DNA of 37,631 nt from contig CAZIGW010000035.1 in NCBI GenBank assembly GCA_964538565.1, positions 1 through 37,631 on the forward strand, given 5' to 3'. The notes beneath the pieces are model-generated. The model ran no database searches. It saw only the letters and a program-made list of their open reading frames with translations, and was not told the origin of the DNA. Both the position numbers and the translations under genes were made by a program. Origin of the DNA: CAYVBN01 sp964538565 (GTDB taxonomy: Bacteria; Pseudomonadota; Alphaproteobacteria; Rhizobiales; Xanthobacteraceae). Shown in pieces: positions 16,684-24,756 of the stretch (the first letter of the stretch is position 1; every line of letters starts with the position of its first letter).

Positions 16684-17262
16684 GTGCGACTGCTGTTCGG
16701 TGCGCTGTTCTCCTTCCTGGTCGCCGCCGCGATCGGGCTCGGCTCGACCTGGTTCGCGCTCACGCGTGGAACCGCGTTCGGTGCCGTGACGCTCGGCGCC
16801 TGGAAGGCCTGGCCCAAGAACGGCACAGCGGAGATCGACCCCTATGCGCGCGCGTCGATCGCGCGCACCGGGGAACTGCCGGTCGGTCTCGGCGACGGCG
16901 TGGCGTTCGTGGCCAAGGCGGACGACAGCGGCCGGCAGCTCGACGGGCGTTGCGATGTCATCGTTGCCGGCACAACCCCGCCGGCGCGGTTCTGGACGCT
17001 CACCCTCTACACGCCGGACGGACAGCTCGTCGCCAACACGGTCAACCGGCAGGGTTTCACCAGCGAGGAGATCGTCCGCAAGGCCGACGGGAGTTTCGCC
17101 GTCACGGTCGCGCCGCGCGCGCGCCCGGGAAACTGGCTGCCGACCGGCGGCATCGAACGCTACGTGCTGGTGATGCGGCTCTACGACACGCAGATCGCGG
17201 TCGCGACGCCGGCCGAACGCGAGGCGCCGATGCCCGCGATCGAACGGGGGGCCTGTCGATGA
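16684..17262 (+). CDS. DUF1214 domain protein, membrane-anchored
   Basis: The 192-residue protein has an N-terminal hydrophobic helix (LLFGALFSFLVAAAIGLGSTWFAL) and a beta-rich DUF1214 domain with FWTLTLYTPDGQLVAN, RQGFTSEEIVRKADG, GNWLPTGG and YVLVMRLYDT. It starts with GTG. DUF1214 and DUF1254 occur together, either fused or, as here, as neighbours; no enzymatic function is established. Its stop overlaps the ATG of the next gene (ATGA), pointing to coupled translation and a complex or shared role in the envelope. Confidence 0.85.
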   Translation: MRLLFGALFSFLVAAAIGLGSTWFALTRGTAFGAVTLGAWKAWPKNGTAEIDPYARASIARTGELPVGLGDGVAFVAKADDSGRQLDGRCDVIVAGTTPPARFWTLTLYTPDGQLVANTVNRQGFTSEEIVRKADGSFAVTVAPRARPGNWLPTGGIERYVLVMRLYDTQIAVATPAEREAPMPAIERGACR

Positions 17263-17804
17263 TCCGCTGGCTGCTCTGGCTGCTCGGCGGCGTTCTGCTC
17301 GGCGGGATCGTGCATCTCGGCACGGTGCTCGCGCTGCCGCGCACGGCCACCCAGGACGCCTACTCGCGGCTCGAGCCGATGACGCCGGTCAATTCGGTCG
17401 TGCCGCTCCCCGTCCCCACCCCGGCCGCGGAGATCGTGCCGTTCATGGACCCGGCGTTCGCCGCCGCGGTGTGCCGCTACGACCTCGCCGCCGGTCCTCT
17501 CAAGCTCATCGCGCCGGTGAGCCAGGCCTACACCTCGGTCTCCTTCTACACCCGCCGCGGGGTCGCCTATTACGCCATCAACGACCGCGCCGCCGGCCGC
17601 CGGGTGATCGAGCTCGACCTCATGACCAGCCGGCAGCGGGCCGAATTGCCGGAGGACGAGGAAGTGACGGCGGCCGACCGGCTGATCGTGGAATCCCCGA
17701 CCACGACCGGGCTGATCGTGCTGCGCGCGTTGAGCCCGGAGCCGAGCATGATGGGGATGGCGCAGCGCGCCCTGACCGGCGCGCAATGCAAGCCGCAGAG
17801 CTGA
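17259..17804 (+). CDS. DUF1254 domain protein, membrane-anchored
   Basis: The 181-residue protein starts within the stop of the DUF1214 gene, with GGGGG about 10 bases before the ATG. One N-terminal helix (LLWLLGGVLLGGIVHLGTVLAL) is followed by a short DUF1254 domain (DAYSRLEP, VVPLP, PFMDPAFAAAVCRYDLAAGPL, VSFYTRRGVAYYAINDRAAG, DRLIVESPTTTGLIVLRAL). Full DUF1254 proteins are longer; this compact form paired with DUF1214 is common in the Bradyrhizobium group. Function unknown. Confidence 0.85.
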   Translation: MIRWLLWLLGGVLLGGIVHLGTVLALPRTATQDAYSRLEPMTPVNSVVPLPVPTPAAEIVPFMDPAFAAAVCRYDLAAGPLKLIAPVSQAYTSVSFYTRRGVAYYAINDRAAGRRVIELDLMTSRQRAELPEDEEVTAADRLIVESPTTTGLIVLRALSPEPSMMGMAQRALTGAQCKPQS

Positions 17805-17811
17805 CGTCGGG

Positions 17812-18576
17812 CTATTTCGAAACGACGGCACGCGGCGCTGCGGCCGCGGCTGGCGCGGCGACGCCCGGGCAGATCGCGGGCTCGGCCACGAGCCGATTGT
17901 CTGCGATGCGCGCGTCGAACAGCGCCAGCGAGTGCTCCACGTCCGCCGCGACCGGCGACGGCGTCGAAATGACGAGGCGCTCGAGCGCGTAGCGATAGGA
18001 CGCCGAGCGTTCCGCCAGCGAGCATTGCACCCAGGCGACGGTGAGCGCGTTCTCGGCGTTGCGCGCATCGGCGTCGGCGCGCTCGCCCCGCGTCAACTTC
18101 GAGACGTAGGCAAGACTCTGGGTTCGCTTGGAGTCGAGGTCGAGGACGCGGCGCGCCACCGCGAAGAACGGTCCGATGCGTTCGATGTCGTTGCGGATGT
18201 CCTCGTTCAGCTTGGCGTAACGCGCATTCGCCGACCGATAGGCGGTGTCCATCAGGTGACGGCTGTAGGCCGTGCGATCGAACGGCGCGTCGGGACGAAA
18301 GGTCTTCGTCAGCCCATATTGATCGAGCACGCCGTACCAGCGGTCGCGATCGTATGGCGGTTCGATCAACGGATAGGCGGCGTCGCGCAGGCGTCGCTCC
18401 TCGTCGGTGAGCGGAAATTGCGACGTCCGCAGGCCGTCGGCCCGCGCCGCCTCGGCGCCGACCCAGTCGTGGATGTCGTCGCGCACGAGCGAGGCTCTTG
18501 GCCGGCCGAAATCGCCGCCGGCGCAGCCGGCGAGCAGACATTGGCCCGCAATCAGGCCGCACAGCGCAACGCGCAT
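17812..18576 (-). CDS. Hypothetical lipoprotein
   Basis: The protein of about 254 residues starts MRVALCGLIAGQCLLAGCAGG, a lipoprotein signal with lipobox LAGC. The rest is mostly helical, with a conserved-looking core (DDIHDWVGAEAARADGL, LTDEERRLRDAAYPLI, YGLTKTFRPD, LAYVSKLTRGERADADARNAENALTVAWVQCSLAERSASYRYALERLV). I do not recognise a named family. A longer frame extends upstream, but its Arg/Pro-rich sequence is not protein-like and the signal sequence supports this start, although no ribosome site is seen. Its stop is 7 bases from that of the convergent DUF1254 gene. Confidence 0.75.
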   Translation of the reverse strand: MRVALCGLIAGQCLLAGCAGGDFGRPRASLVRDDIHDWVGAEAARADGLRTSQFPLTDEERRLRDAAYPLIEPPYDRDRWYGVLDQYGLTKTFRPDAPFDRTAYSRHLMDTAYRSANARYAKLNEDIRNDIERIGPFFAVARRVLDLDSKRTQSLAYVSKLTRGERADADARNAENALTVAWVQCSLAERSASYRYALERLVISTPSPVAADVEHSLALFDARIADNRLVAEPAICPGVAAPAAAAAPRAVVSK

Positions 18577-18622
18577 GGGAAGGAGTACGGGGAACGCGAC
18601 GCGGCGCCGGACGCGCCCGGAT

Positions 18623-18829
18623 CTAGGATCGCGCCGCACGTCGCCGCCGCTTGCCGCCCCCTCCGGACCGCCGCGAATCGTCGGACACGCCGTCCGAGGC
18701 CACGTCGGCGTACCGCTCGATGCGGATGACCGGAAGAATGACGACCTCGGCGCTGGTTTCCGGCTGCGCGGTCCGAGATCCGATGCGCATGGCACGCCGA
18801 GAATCGGGAAAGACGATGACAGATCCCAT
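18623..18829 (-). CDS. Small hypothetical protein with basic C-terminus
   Basis: The 68-residue protein starts at an ATG with AAGGGGG just upstream (18832-18838). Its sequence is MGSVIVFPDSRRAM, then a SAEVVILPVIRIERY segment, then a Gly/Arg tail (GGGGKRRRRAARS). Short proteins of this form (MxSVIxFP start, ILPVIRIERY core) recur near this locus in Bradyrhizobium-type genomes, to my recollection. Function unknown. It ends 46 bases before the lipoprotein gene on the same strand. A possible CtrA box lies 74 bases upstream, in the region shared with DUF2336. Confidence 0.65.
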   Translation of the reverse strand: MGSVIVFPDSRRAMRIGSRTAQPETSAEVVILPVIRIERYADVASDGVSDDSRRSGGGGKRRRRAARS

Positions 18830-18902
18830 GTGCCCCCTTTCCGCTTCCCCATCGAGCGCTGCGCGCCCGATCGACTCCCGATGCATTAGGAAGTCCACAT
18901 GG

Positions 18903-18917
18903 TTAACGGTCCGCTAA
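18903..18917. promoter_or_regulatory. Candidate CtrA box (TTAA-N7-CTAA)
   Basis: TTAA at 18903-18906, seven bases, CTAA at 18914-18917. The alphaproteobacterial CtrA consensus is TTAA-N7-TTAA, so there is one mismatch. It sits between divergent starts, 74 bases from the small minus gene and 56 from the DUF2336 gene. Confidence 0.4.
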
Positions 18918-18972
18918 CGCTGTTTGCGTAGGATCTCCGGATACGGATGCGTACCCCACGAAGGGGATCCCA

Positions 18973-20031
18973 GTGACCTTGCCGCCATTTCCGAATCTCG
19001 ACTGTCTGCTCGACCTCACGCGCCATGACGGCGTGGACATCCGCCCGACACTCCTGCGCGTGCTGACGGATCTCTATGTGCAGCGGTCCCACCACATGCC
19101 GCACGAAGCGCGCCACTACACCGAGCTTGCCCTGCGTCTCATCGATGCGGTCGACGTGCCGACCCGCGTGGCGGTGGCGCAACGGCTGGCTTGCTATCCG
19201 GCCGCGCCCGTCGCGGTTCTCGAGCGACTGGCGCGCGACCTTCCGGAAGTGGCCCAGCCGATTCTGCGCGCGCTTCCCGGCCTGGCGCCGCACGCGGCAG
19301 GACACCGGACGACGCCGGGAGCGGCCGCGCCGGCGCGGGCTGCGGTCAAACCCGCCGATGTGGCGCGCGAGGCCCCCGCGGATGCCATCGAGACGCGCGC
19401 GCCGGGAGCCGCGAGGGCGGCGGCAGCGATCGTTCGCGAAGCGCCCACGGCGGTAGAGCTCAGCGAGCTCTTCTTCTCGGCCGGCGCGAGCGACCGCCGG
19501 CTGATCCTCTCCAACCTCGAATACGCGGCCGCGCCGGCGATCCGGCCGATCCGGGTCGGCCGGGCGAGCGACGCGGTGCGCCGGCTCGAGCTCTCGGCGT
19601 TGCAGAACCGGCCGGGCGAGTTCGCCCGCGAGCTCGAACAGGTTCTGGAGATTTCGCGCGAAAAGGCCGAGCGCATCATCAAGGATCCGCTCGGCGAGCC
19701 GCTACTCGTCGCCGCCAGGGCGCTGTCGATGCCCGCCGAGGTCCTTCAGCGAGTCCTGCTGTTCGTGAACCCGGCGATCGGTCTTTCCGTCGATCGCGTC
19801 TACGATCTCTCCGCCTTCTATGCGCGGCTCAAGACCGTGAGCGCGCTGCGGCTCGTGTCGATCTGGCGCCTGATGGACGCGGCCGAGCAGACGTCGCGCA
19901 CGTACCAATCCGTCTTCCGCGCGCAGGACCCGAGGAGCGCGCGCGCGCCGGTTGTTGCCCCGCGCGAACCCGTGCGACGCGACCGGGAAGACGAGGCGCT
20001 GCGGCCAACGCGGCGTCAGCGCACGATGTGA
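18973..20031 (+). CDS. DUF2336 domain protein
   Basis: This 352-residue soluble protein is rich in alpha-helical repeats. The N-terminal part (LLRVLTDLYVQRSHHMPHEARHYTELALRLIDAVDVPTRVAVAQRLA) and the middle (ELSELFFSAGASDRRLILSNLEY, RPGEFARELEQVLEISREKAERIIKDPLGEPLLVAARAL, VLLFVNPAIGLSVDRVYDL) match the DUF2336 family, which is widespread in Alphaproteobacteria and of unknown function. The C-terminal 30 residues are basic and disordered. It starts with GTG, with AAGGGG about 8 bases upstream. A CtrA-like box lies 56 bases upstream. Its 3' end overlaps that of the convergent DUF1491 gene by 16 bases. Confidence 0.8.
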   Translation: MTLPPFPNLDCLLDLTRHDGVDIRPTLLRVLTDLYVQRSHHMPHEARHYTELALRLIDAVDVPTRVAVAQRLACYPAAPVAVLERLARDLPEVAQPILRALPGLAPHAAGHRTTPGAAAPARAAVKPADVAREAPADAIETRAPGAARAAAAIVREAPTAVELSELFFSAGASDRRLILSNLEYAAAPAIRPIRVGRASDAVRRLELSALQNRPGEFARELEQVLEISREKAERIIKDPLGEPLLVAARALSMPAEVLQRVLLFVNPAIGLSVDRVYDLSAFYARLKTVSALRLVSIWRLMDAAEQTSRTYQSVFRAQDPRSARAPVVAPREPVRRDREDEALRPTRRQRTM

Positions 20032-20363
20032 TCGAGAAAATTCCGGCCCTCGCGGTCTTCCACCTCGACGATCCACACGTCCGGATCGAAGCGGATCTCG
20101 CGCGCCAGATAGGCCTCGACGTCGCTCTCCGGTGCCGGCTGGACCCGCAGGCAGGGCGCGAAGGCGCGGTCGGCCGGACGCGCATCGTCGAAGGCGGTCT
20201 GCGGCGCCGGCCCATAGAGCTCGGCGGTCCCGTCGAGCCGCGCCACCTTCACGAAGATCGCGCCGGCTTCCTCCGCCCCGCGCCGGCGCACGGCCGCGAA
20301 GGCCCCCTCGACATGGCAGCGGCGCACATAGGCCGCGACCCAGATTCCCGATTTCAGGCGCAT
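20016..20363 (-). CDS. DUF1491 family protein
   Basis: The 115-residue protein starts MRLKSGIWVAAYVRRCHVEGAFAAVRRRGAEEAGAIFVKV and ends DPDVWIVEVEDREGRNFLDHI, matching the DUF1491 family of small alphaproteobacterial proteins of unknown function. A longer frame exists upstream, but the family start is this ATG. The end of the gene overlaps the DUF2336 gene on the opposite strand. Confidence 0.85.
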   Translation of the reverse strand: MRLKSGIWVAAYVRRCHVEGAFAAVRRRGAEEAGAIFVKVARLDGTAELYGPAPQTAFDDARPADRAFAPCLRVQPAPESDVEAYLAREIRFDPDVWIVEVEDREGRNFLDHIVR

Positions 20364-20574
20364 CGACGACGGCCGCTCACGATTCGGCCGATTTGACGGG
20401 ATGCATGGCGGTCCGGCAATCGCAAAAATGCGACGCGCACGATCCCGCCAGACTTGCGTCGGCGGGTCACGCAAGAGCCTTTCCGGCTTTGATGGAATCA
20501 AGGCCGGTGCTCCAGGTACTTGCCCTGAGGCGTTTTCTCCACGCGAACCGATACTCACTTCGCCCGAAAGCGCT

Positions 20575-21345
20575 CTACTCGAGCGGCCGGCCGGTCACAG
20601 CGGTGAGCTCGCGGCGCAGCCGATCGGAGATCTGGCCGGTGACCGGGAGCTGGCGCTCGCGCTCGAACCGCTCGATCGCCGCGCGCGTGTCGGCGTCGAA
20701 GGTTCCGGTCGGCTTGATCTGGCCGTAGCCGAAGTCGCTGAGCGCGCGCTGGATCGCCACGACCTGGCGCGTGGGCGCGATGAGGTTGGCAATCGGATCG
20801 TTCGGGCGCGCGGGCGGCATCGGCACCGCGGCCTGCGCCTTCACGCTTGACTTCTGCATCGTATGCAGCAGGGCCTCGTTCGGTTCCGGGCTCGCTTTCA
20901 GACCGGCGGCCTGCTCGAAATCGCGAATCGCACCGTCGGTCTTGGCGCCGTAGACGCCGTCGACCGGACCGTCGTAGAAGCCGCGGCGTGCAAGCTCCTT
21001 CTGGATCTCGCCGACGATTTCACTGCGCCCGCGCGCGCCGGTGCCGTCCGGTCTCGCGGCGCTCGATTCGCCGGGGCGCGGGCGGGGCAGCGGTCGGAGC
21101 GAACCCGTGGCGTCGGCGGAGGAGACCGGAGCGCGACGGATGGCGAAGATCGGCGCCGGATGCGGCCCCGGCTGCAGAAACAGCGCGTTGACCGTGATCG
21201 TGGTGGTGGCGGCCGCCGCGAGCAGCGTCACCAAGCTGTCGAGCGGCCGGCTCAGCACCAGGCGTACGAGGCGCGCCCGGCGCGTCTCGCCGTCGCCCTC
21301 GTCCTCTTCGTCGAGCGGACGCTGTCGCGAACCTTTTCTACGCAC
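20575..21345 (-). CDS. Membrane protein with two peptidoglycan-binding domains
   Basis: The 256-residue protein has a charged cytoplasmic N-terminus (about 1-33, Glu/Asp/Arg-rich), one membrane helix (about 37-56, LVTLLAAAATTTITVNALFL) and a Pro-rich linker. Two PG_binding_1 domains follow: one near 108-150 (IVGEIQKELARRGFYDGPVDGVYGAKTDGAI) and one near 190-256 (VAIQRALSDFGYGQIKPTGTFDADTRAAIERFE). They would anchor the periplasmic part to the cell wall. The GTG start lies inside the end of the histidine kinase gene (8-base overlap), so the two are translationally coupled. It may link the kinase to the state of the wall; that is inference. Confidence 0.85.
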   Translation of the reverse strand: MRRKGSRQRPLDEEDEGDGETRRARLVRLVLSRPLDSLVTLLAAAATTTITVNALFLQPGPHPAPIFAIRRAPVSSADATGSLRPLPRPRPGESSAARPDGTGARGRSEIVGEIQKELARRGFYDGPVDGVYGAKTDGAIRDFEQAAGLKASPEPNEALLHTMQKSSVKAQAAVPMPPARPNDPIANLIAPTRQVVAIQRALSDFGYGQIKPTGTFDADTRAAIERFERERQLPVTGQISDRLRRELTAVTGRPLE

Positions 21346-23149
21346 TTTTCTTCACCGGGGCTGCGGCATCCGACCTCGCCTGATCGGCGGCGGAGCGCGC
21401 GATGGAGATCGTCTGCGCGCCGCGCGGCTTGGATGAGAGCGGCAGCCGCACCAGAACGCGGGTGCCCTCGCCGACCCGGCTGCATATCTCGACGTCGCCG
21501 CCGTGCAGATCGACGAGGCCCTTGACGATGGAGAGGCCGAGGCCCGAACCGCCGTGACTGCGGTCGTAGGACGAGCGCGCCTGGAAGAACGGGTCGCCGA
21601 TGCGAGGCAGGTCGTCCTCGCCGATGCCGATGCCGTTGTCCTCGACCGAGAGCAGCATGGTCGCGGGCTCGGCACGCGCACGCACCGTGATGCGGCCGCC
21701 GCGATTGGTGAACTTGATGGCGTTGGCGAGCAGGTTGAGAAGGATCTGCTTGACCGCGCGCTTGTCGGCCACGATCTCCGGCAGCTCGGGCACGTCGACC
21801 GTCACCTCGAGCCCGGCCTGCCCGGCCTGCAGGGCCAGGAGATCGCAGCAGTTGACGATGACGGGCGCCGGCGCGAACGGCTCCGGGTTGATCTCGAACC
21901 GGCCGTTGTCGATCTTCGACATGTCGAGAATGCCGTTCACCACCGACAGGAGGTGATGCCCGGAATCGTTGATGAGCTGTGCGTACTCGCGGCGTCGCGC
22001 GGCGTCGAGCTGCATCTTGTCTTCGGCGATCAGCATTTCCGAGAAGCCGATGACGACGTTGAGCGGTGTGCGCAATTCATGGCTCATGGTCGCGAGGAAA
22101 CGCGTCTTGTCCGCGTCCGCCTGCTCGGCCTCGGCCCGCGCGGCGATCGACGCCTGCTCGCGGGCCTTGCGCTCGCTGATGTCCCGGGTCACGGCGACGA
22201 CCTCGCGTTCGGCGGAGTCGTTCGCCGTGCCGGACGCGCGCTCCAGCGGACGGCAGCGCATCTCGACCCAGACGAACGTGCTGGCGCCGCCCGCGTCATC
22301 GCGGCGAACGCGGAATTCGACCGCACGGGGTTCTCCGAGCGCGGCCGCGTCGGCGAGCGCCGACAAGAACGCCGGGCGATCCGCGACGTGCACACGGTCG
22401 AACAGTCCGTGGCCGAGCAGCCCCTGCGCGGCAGTGCCCAGCATCGATCCGGCCGCCTCGGATGCAAATAGCACCGCGCCGGTGCGATTGTGCCGGGTCA
22501 CCAGGTCGTCCATATGGCGGAGAAGCACGCCGTACCGGTCCTCCTCCGCCTGCAGCAGCGAGACGCTGGCGCGCGAGAGCGAATCCGCGCCGAACGCAAG
22601 GCCGGTGGCGTAGAGTCCGGCCGAGACGATGCCGACGGCGGCGAGCGCTCCGGGCTGCGGCTGGGACGGCCCCGTCAGCGGCAACAGGTCGGCCGCCGTC
22701 ATGACGGCAAGAAGCGCGGCGGCGGCCAGCGCGATTGCCGAAGCGGCGCCGACCACGCGGCGGGACGCCGAAAGGCCCGCTTCGATCGGCACCGCGAGAA
22801 GCCAGATGGCCGCGAAGGACCCGATTCCACCGGTCTGCACGGCGACGAGCGTCACCAGCGCCGTGATGGAGACGGCGGAGAGAATGTACGCGCTCTCGTA
22901 GCGGCCGGTGCGCGACAGGAAATAGGAGATGAGCATCGGCGCCACGAGCCAGGCGAAAACGACGAGCTCCAGCGGTCCGGGTGCGCCCTGCACGGCGATA
23001 TAGGCCGGAAACGCGCCGAGCGCGATCAGGCTTCCGAGCAGCCGCGGCGCGATGAACGCGCGATGACGCGCCGGCATCAACGCATCGCACCGCGCCGACG
23101 GATGGATCAGCGCATCGACGAAATCCTTGACGGAATCGAGAAGTCCCAC
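21338..23149 (-). CDS. DivJ/PleC-like membrane histidine kinase with PAS domain
   Basis: The protein has about 603 residues from a GTG at 23149; a TTG at 23194 would add 15, and neither has a clear ribosome site. The first about 200 residues hold six hydrophobic helices. A PAS domain (about 220-330, ERKAREQ linker at its end) precedes the dimerisation domain with His357 (MSHELRTPLNVVIGFSEML). The ATPase domain shows NLLANAIKFTNRGG, VEDNGIGI and GSGLGLSIVKGLV. There is no receiver domain. The H box and the layout match DivJ/PleC kinases that act on DivK and control cell-cycle polarity in Alphaproteobacteria; which of the two it corresponds to cannot be settled here. It forms an operon with the peptidoglycan-binding protein. 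A CtrA-like box lies about 70 bases upstream. Confidence 0.8.
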   Translation of the reverse strand: MGLLDSVKDFVDALIHPSARCDALMPARHRAFIAPRLLGSLIALGAFPAYIAVQGAPGPLELVVFAWLVAPMLISYFLSRTGRYESAYILSAVSITALVTLVAVQTGGIGSFAAIWLLAVPIEAGLSASRRVVGAASAIALAAAALLAVMTAADLLPLTGPSQPQPGALAAVGIVSAGLYATGLAFGADSLSRASVSLLQAEEDRYGVLLRHMDDLVTRHNRTGAVLFASEAAGSMLGTAAQGLLGHGLFDRVHVADRPAFLSALADAAALGEPRAVEFRVRRDDAGGASTFVWVEMRCRPLERASGTANDSAEREVVAVTRDISERKAREQASIAARAEAEQADADKTRFLATMSHELRTPLNVVIGFSEMLIAEDKMQLDAARRREYAQLINDSGHHLLSVVNGILDMSKIDNGRFEINPEPFAPAPVIVNCCDLLALQAGQAGLEVTVDVPELPEIVADKRAVKQILLNLLANAIKFTNRGGRITVRARAEPATMLLSVEDNGIGIGEDDLPRIGDPFFQARSSYDRSHGGSGLGLSIVKGLVDLHGGDVEICSRVGEGTRVLVRLPLSSKPRGAQTISIARSAADQARSDAAAPVKKSA

Positions 23150-23565
23150 GTTACGCAGGCACGCCCGAGAGGCGGACGCGCTCCCCTGAATCAACGGCCG
23201 CGATCGTGTCAGAGGCCCATTAAGCGAACGCTAAGGAAGTCGGGCCCGGCAGGAGGGAGCGGCGATTGCGTGCGGATTCCGGGCCGCACCCGGCGGTATT
23301 TGCGGATCATGGTGAACGCGCGGTTGCATGGTGAATCAAAGGTTTATGACCGCCGCTCATCGTGCCTCGCGCGCCCGGCGGCGTCCGCCGGCCGCGCGTG
23401 CCACGAAAAGGTCTGACCGGGGGGAAAATTTATTGTATCCAATTGTCGTAAAATCCGATCGGCCGGCGCACCGGGTTTTCAACGGTTGGGCGCTAGCGTG
23501 AGGGAATTCGGGACAACAACCATCCTGATCAGCACGAGGGGACCGGACGTACAAAGGGCGGGATC
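23150..23565. other. Divergent intergenic region upstream of the kinase and DUF5330 genes
   Basis: 416 bases without a convincing gene. It contains the CtrA-like box (23220-23234), a direct repeat of CATGGTGAA (23308-23316 and 23327-23335, 19 bases apart), and an AT-rich stretch near 23425-23455 that may belong to the DUF5330 promoter. Confidence 0.45.
23220..23234. promoter_or_regulatory. Candidate CtrA box (TTAA-N7-CTAA)
   Basis: TTAA at 23220-23223, seven bases, CTAA at 23231-23234, one mismatch from TTAA-N7-TTAA. On the minus strand it reads TTAG-N7-TTAA, 71 bases upstream of the chosen kinase start. Confidence 0.4.
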
Positions 23566-24006
23566 ATGTTGTTCTTGTTGCGCGTGGCATTCTGGTTGAG
23601 CATCGTCCTCGTTCTGCTTCCGAGCGGGGGCACGAAGGACGCTTCGCAAGCCACGAACGCAGGCCCGACCATCACGGCGGGTGAGGCCGTCTCGGCCGCC
23701 GGCGCCACCGTCTCCGACATGCGCCAGTTCTGCGTGCGCCAGCCGGGAGCCTGCGAATTCGGCACCCAGGCCGCCATCGCGTTCGGCCAGCGCGCACAGG
23801 CCGGCGCCAAGATGCTGCTCGAGTTCTTCAACGAAAAGATCGCGCCGGCGACCACCGGCTCGATCAAGAACGCCAGGTCGTCGGGCGACGCCGCGCAGGC
23901 CTCGGCCGGCAAGCCGTCGCAGAACACCTTGACGCCGACCGATGCGGCTCAGCCCTGGCGCGGCCCCCAGCCGGGCAAGGGGGCGCCGGGCAAGCATTCC
24001 GTTTGA
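23566..24006 (+). CDS. DUF5330 domain protein
   Basis: The 146-residue protein has an N-terminal signal-anchor helix (MLFLLRVAFWLSIVLVLLPSG) and a conserved core: SDMRQFCVRQPGACEFGTQAAIAFGQRAQAGAKMLLEFF, with two cysteines 8 residues apart that may form a disulfide. The Ser/Thr/Pro-rich C-terminus is disordered. It matches the DUF5330 family of Hyphomicrobiales envelope proteins, function unknown. GGGCGGG precedes the ATG. It lies 191 bases upstream of sufE on the same strand. Confidence 0.82.
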   Translation: MLFLLRVAFWLSIVLVLLPSGGTKDASQATNAGPTITAGEAVSAAGATVSDMRQFCVRQPGACEFGTQAAIAFGQRAQAGAKMLLEFFNEKIAPATTGSIKNARSSGDAAQASAGKPSQNTLTPTDAAQPWRGPQPGKGAPGKHSV

Positions 24007-24197
24007 AGAATTTCGTCCGTCGGGCGAGGCTTGGCGGTCCCCGGCGGTTCCCTCGTTCCCGGCCCGTCGCCCGTCTGCGGCCATTGCCCCACGGGCTGCG
24101 GCTTTTCCCCCCGCTGGTGAAAAGCGGGATACAACGCATATGTTAAGGACCGGCGCAAAGGCGACGGCCACGGACGCCGGAGGGGACCCGTCGAGCA

Positions 24198-24626
24198 ATG
24201 ACGATCGATGACATCATCAACGACTTCACCCTGCTCGAGGAGTGGGACGACCGCTATCGGTATGTCATCGAGCTCGGCCGCTCGCTCGCACCGTTGCCGG
24301 AATCCGCGCGCACCGAGGCCAACAAGGTGCAAGGCTGCGCCAGCCAGGTCTGGCTGTCCACGGAGGTAAAGTCCGCCGGCGCCGATGGGCCGGTGCTGAG
24401 CTTCGTCGGCGACAGCGACGCGCACATCGTGCGCGGGCTCATCGCCATCCTGTTCGCCATCTATTCGGGCAAGCCCGCGCGCGACATCCTCGCCACCGAC
24501 GCCTTGTCGGTGTTCGACCGGCTCGGACTGCGCGAGCATCTGACCCCGCAGCGGTCGAACGGCCTGCGCTCGATGGTGGAGCGCATCCGCGCCGACGCGC
24601 GCGCGGCGCTGGCGCCGGCGATGTGA
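24198..24626 (+). CDS. sufE: SufE family cysteine desulfuration protein
   Basis: The 142-residue protein fits SufE in length and sequence. Cys47 in VQGCASQVW is the sulfur-accepting residue that takes persulfide from the cysteine desulfurase SufS for iron-sulfur cluster assembly. Other family features are the start DDIINDFTLLEEWDDRYRYVIELGR, LPESARTEANKVQGC, and the C-terminal LGLREHLTPQRSNGLRSMVERIR. No other suf genes are present here. GGAGGGG lies about 12 bases before the ATG. It is convergent with mucR. Confidence 0.93.
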   Translation: MTIDDIINDFTLLEEWDDRYRYVIELGRSLAPLPESARTEANKVQGCASQVWLSTEVKSAGADGPVLSFVGDSDAHIVRGLIAILFAIYSGKPARDILATDALSVFDRLGLREHLTPQRSNGLRSMVERIRADARAALAPAM

Positions 24627-24660
24627 TCGCACTCGCGCCGATTCTTCCGAAAACGAGTTG

Positions 24661-24694
24661 AAAAAAAACAAAGCCGCCGCAATCGTGCGGCGGC
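24661..24694 (-). terminator. Intrinsic terminator of mucR
   Basis: On the minus strand an 8-bp perfect stem (GCCGCCGC/GCGGCGGC, 24673-24694, loop of 6) is followed by a T-rich tract (24672-24661, with a run of eight T). It lies 63 bases after the mucR stop. Confidence 0.85.
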
Positions 24695-24756
24695 CTGCTC
24701 TCTCACAGCGGAGTCCCTGAAGCCGCGATCTGCTCGCCGCGAGCGCCGCTGCGCGC

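Noticed and set aside
24110..24128. CCCGCT/AGCGGG stem between the DUF5330 gene and sufE
   Set aside because: Six base pairs without a T-run are too weak to call a terminator.
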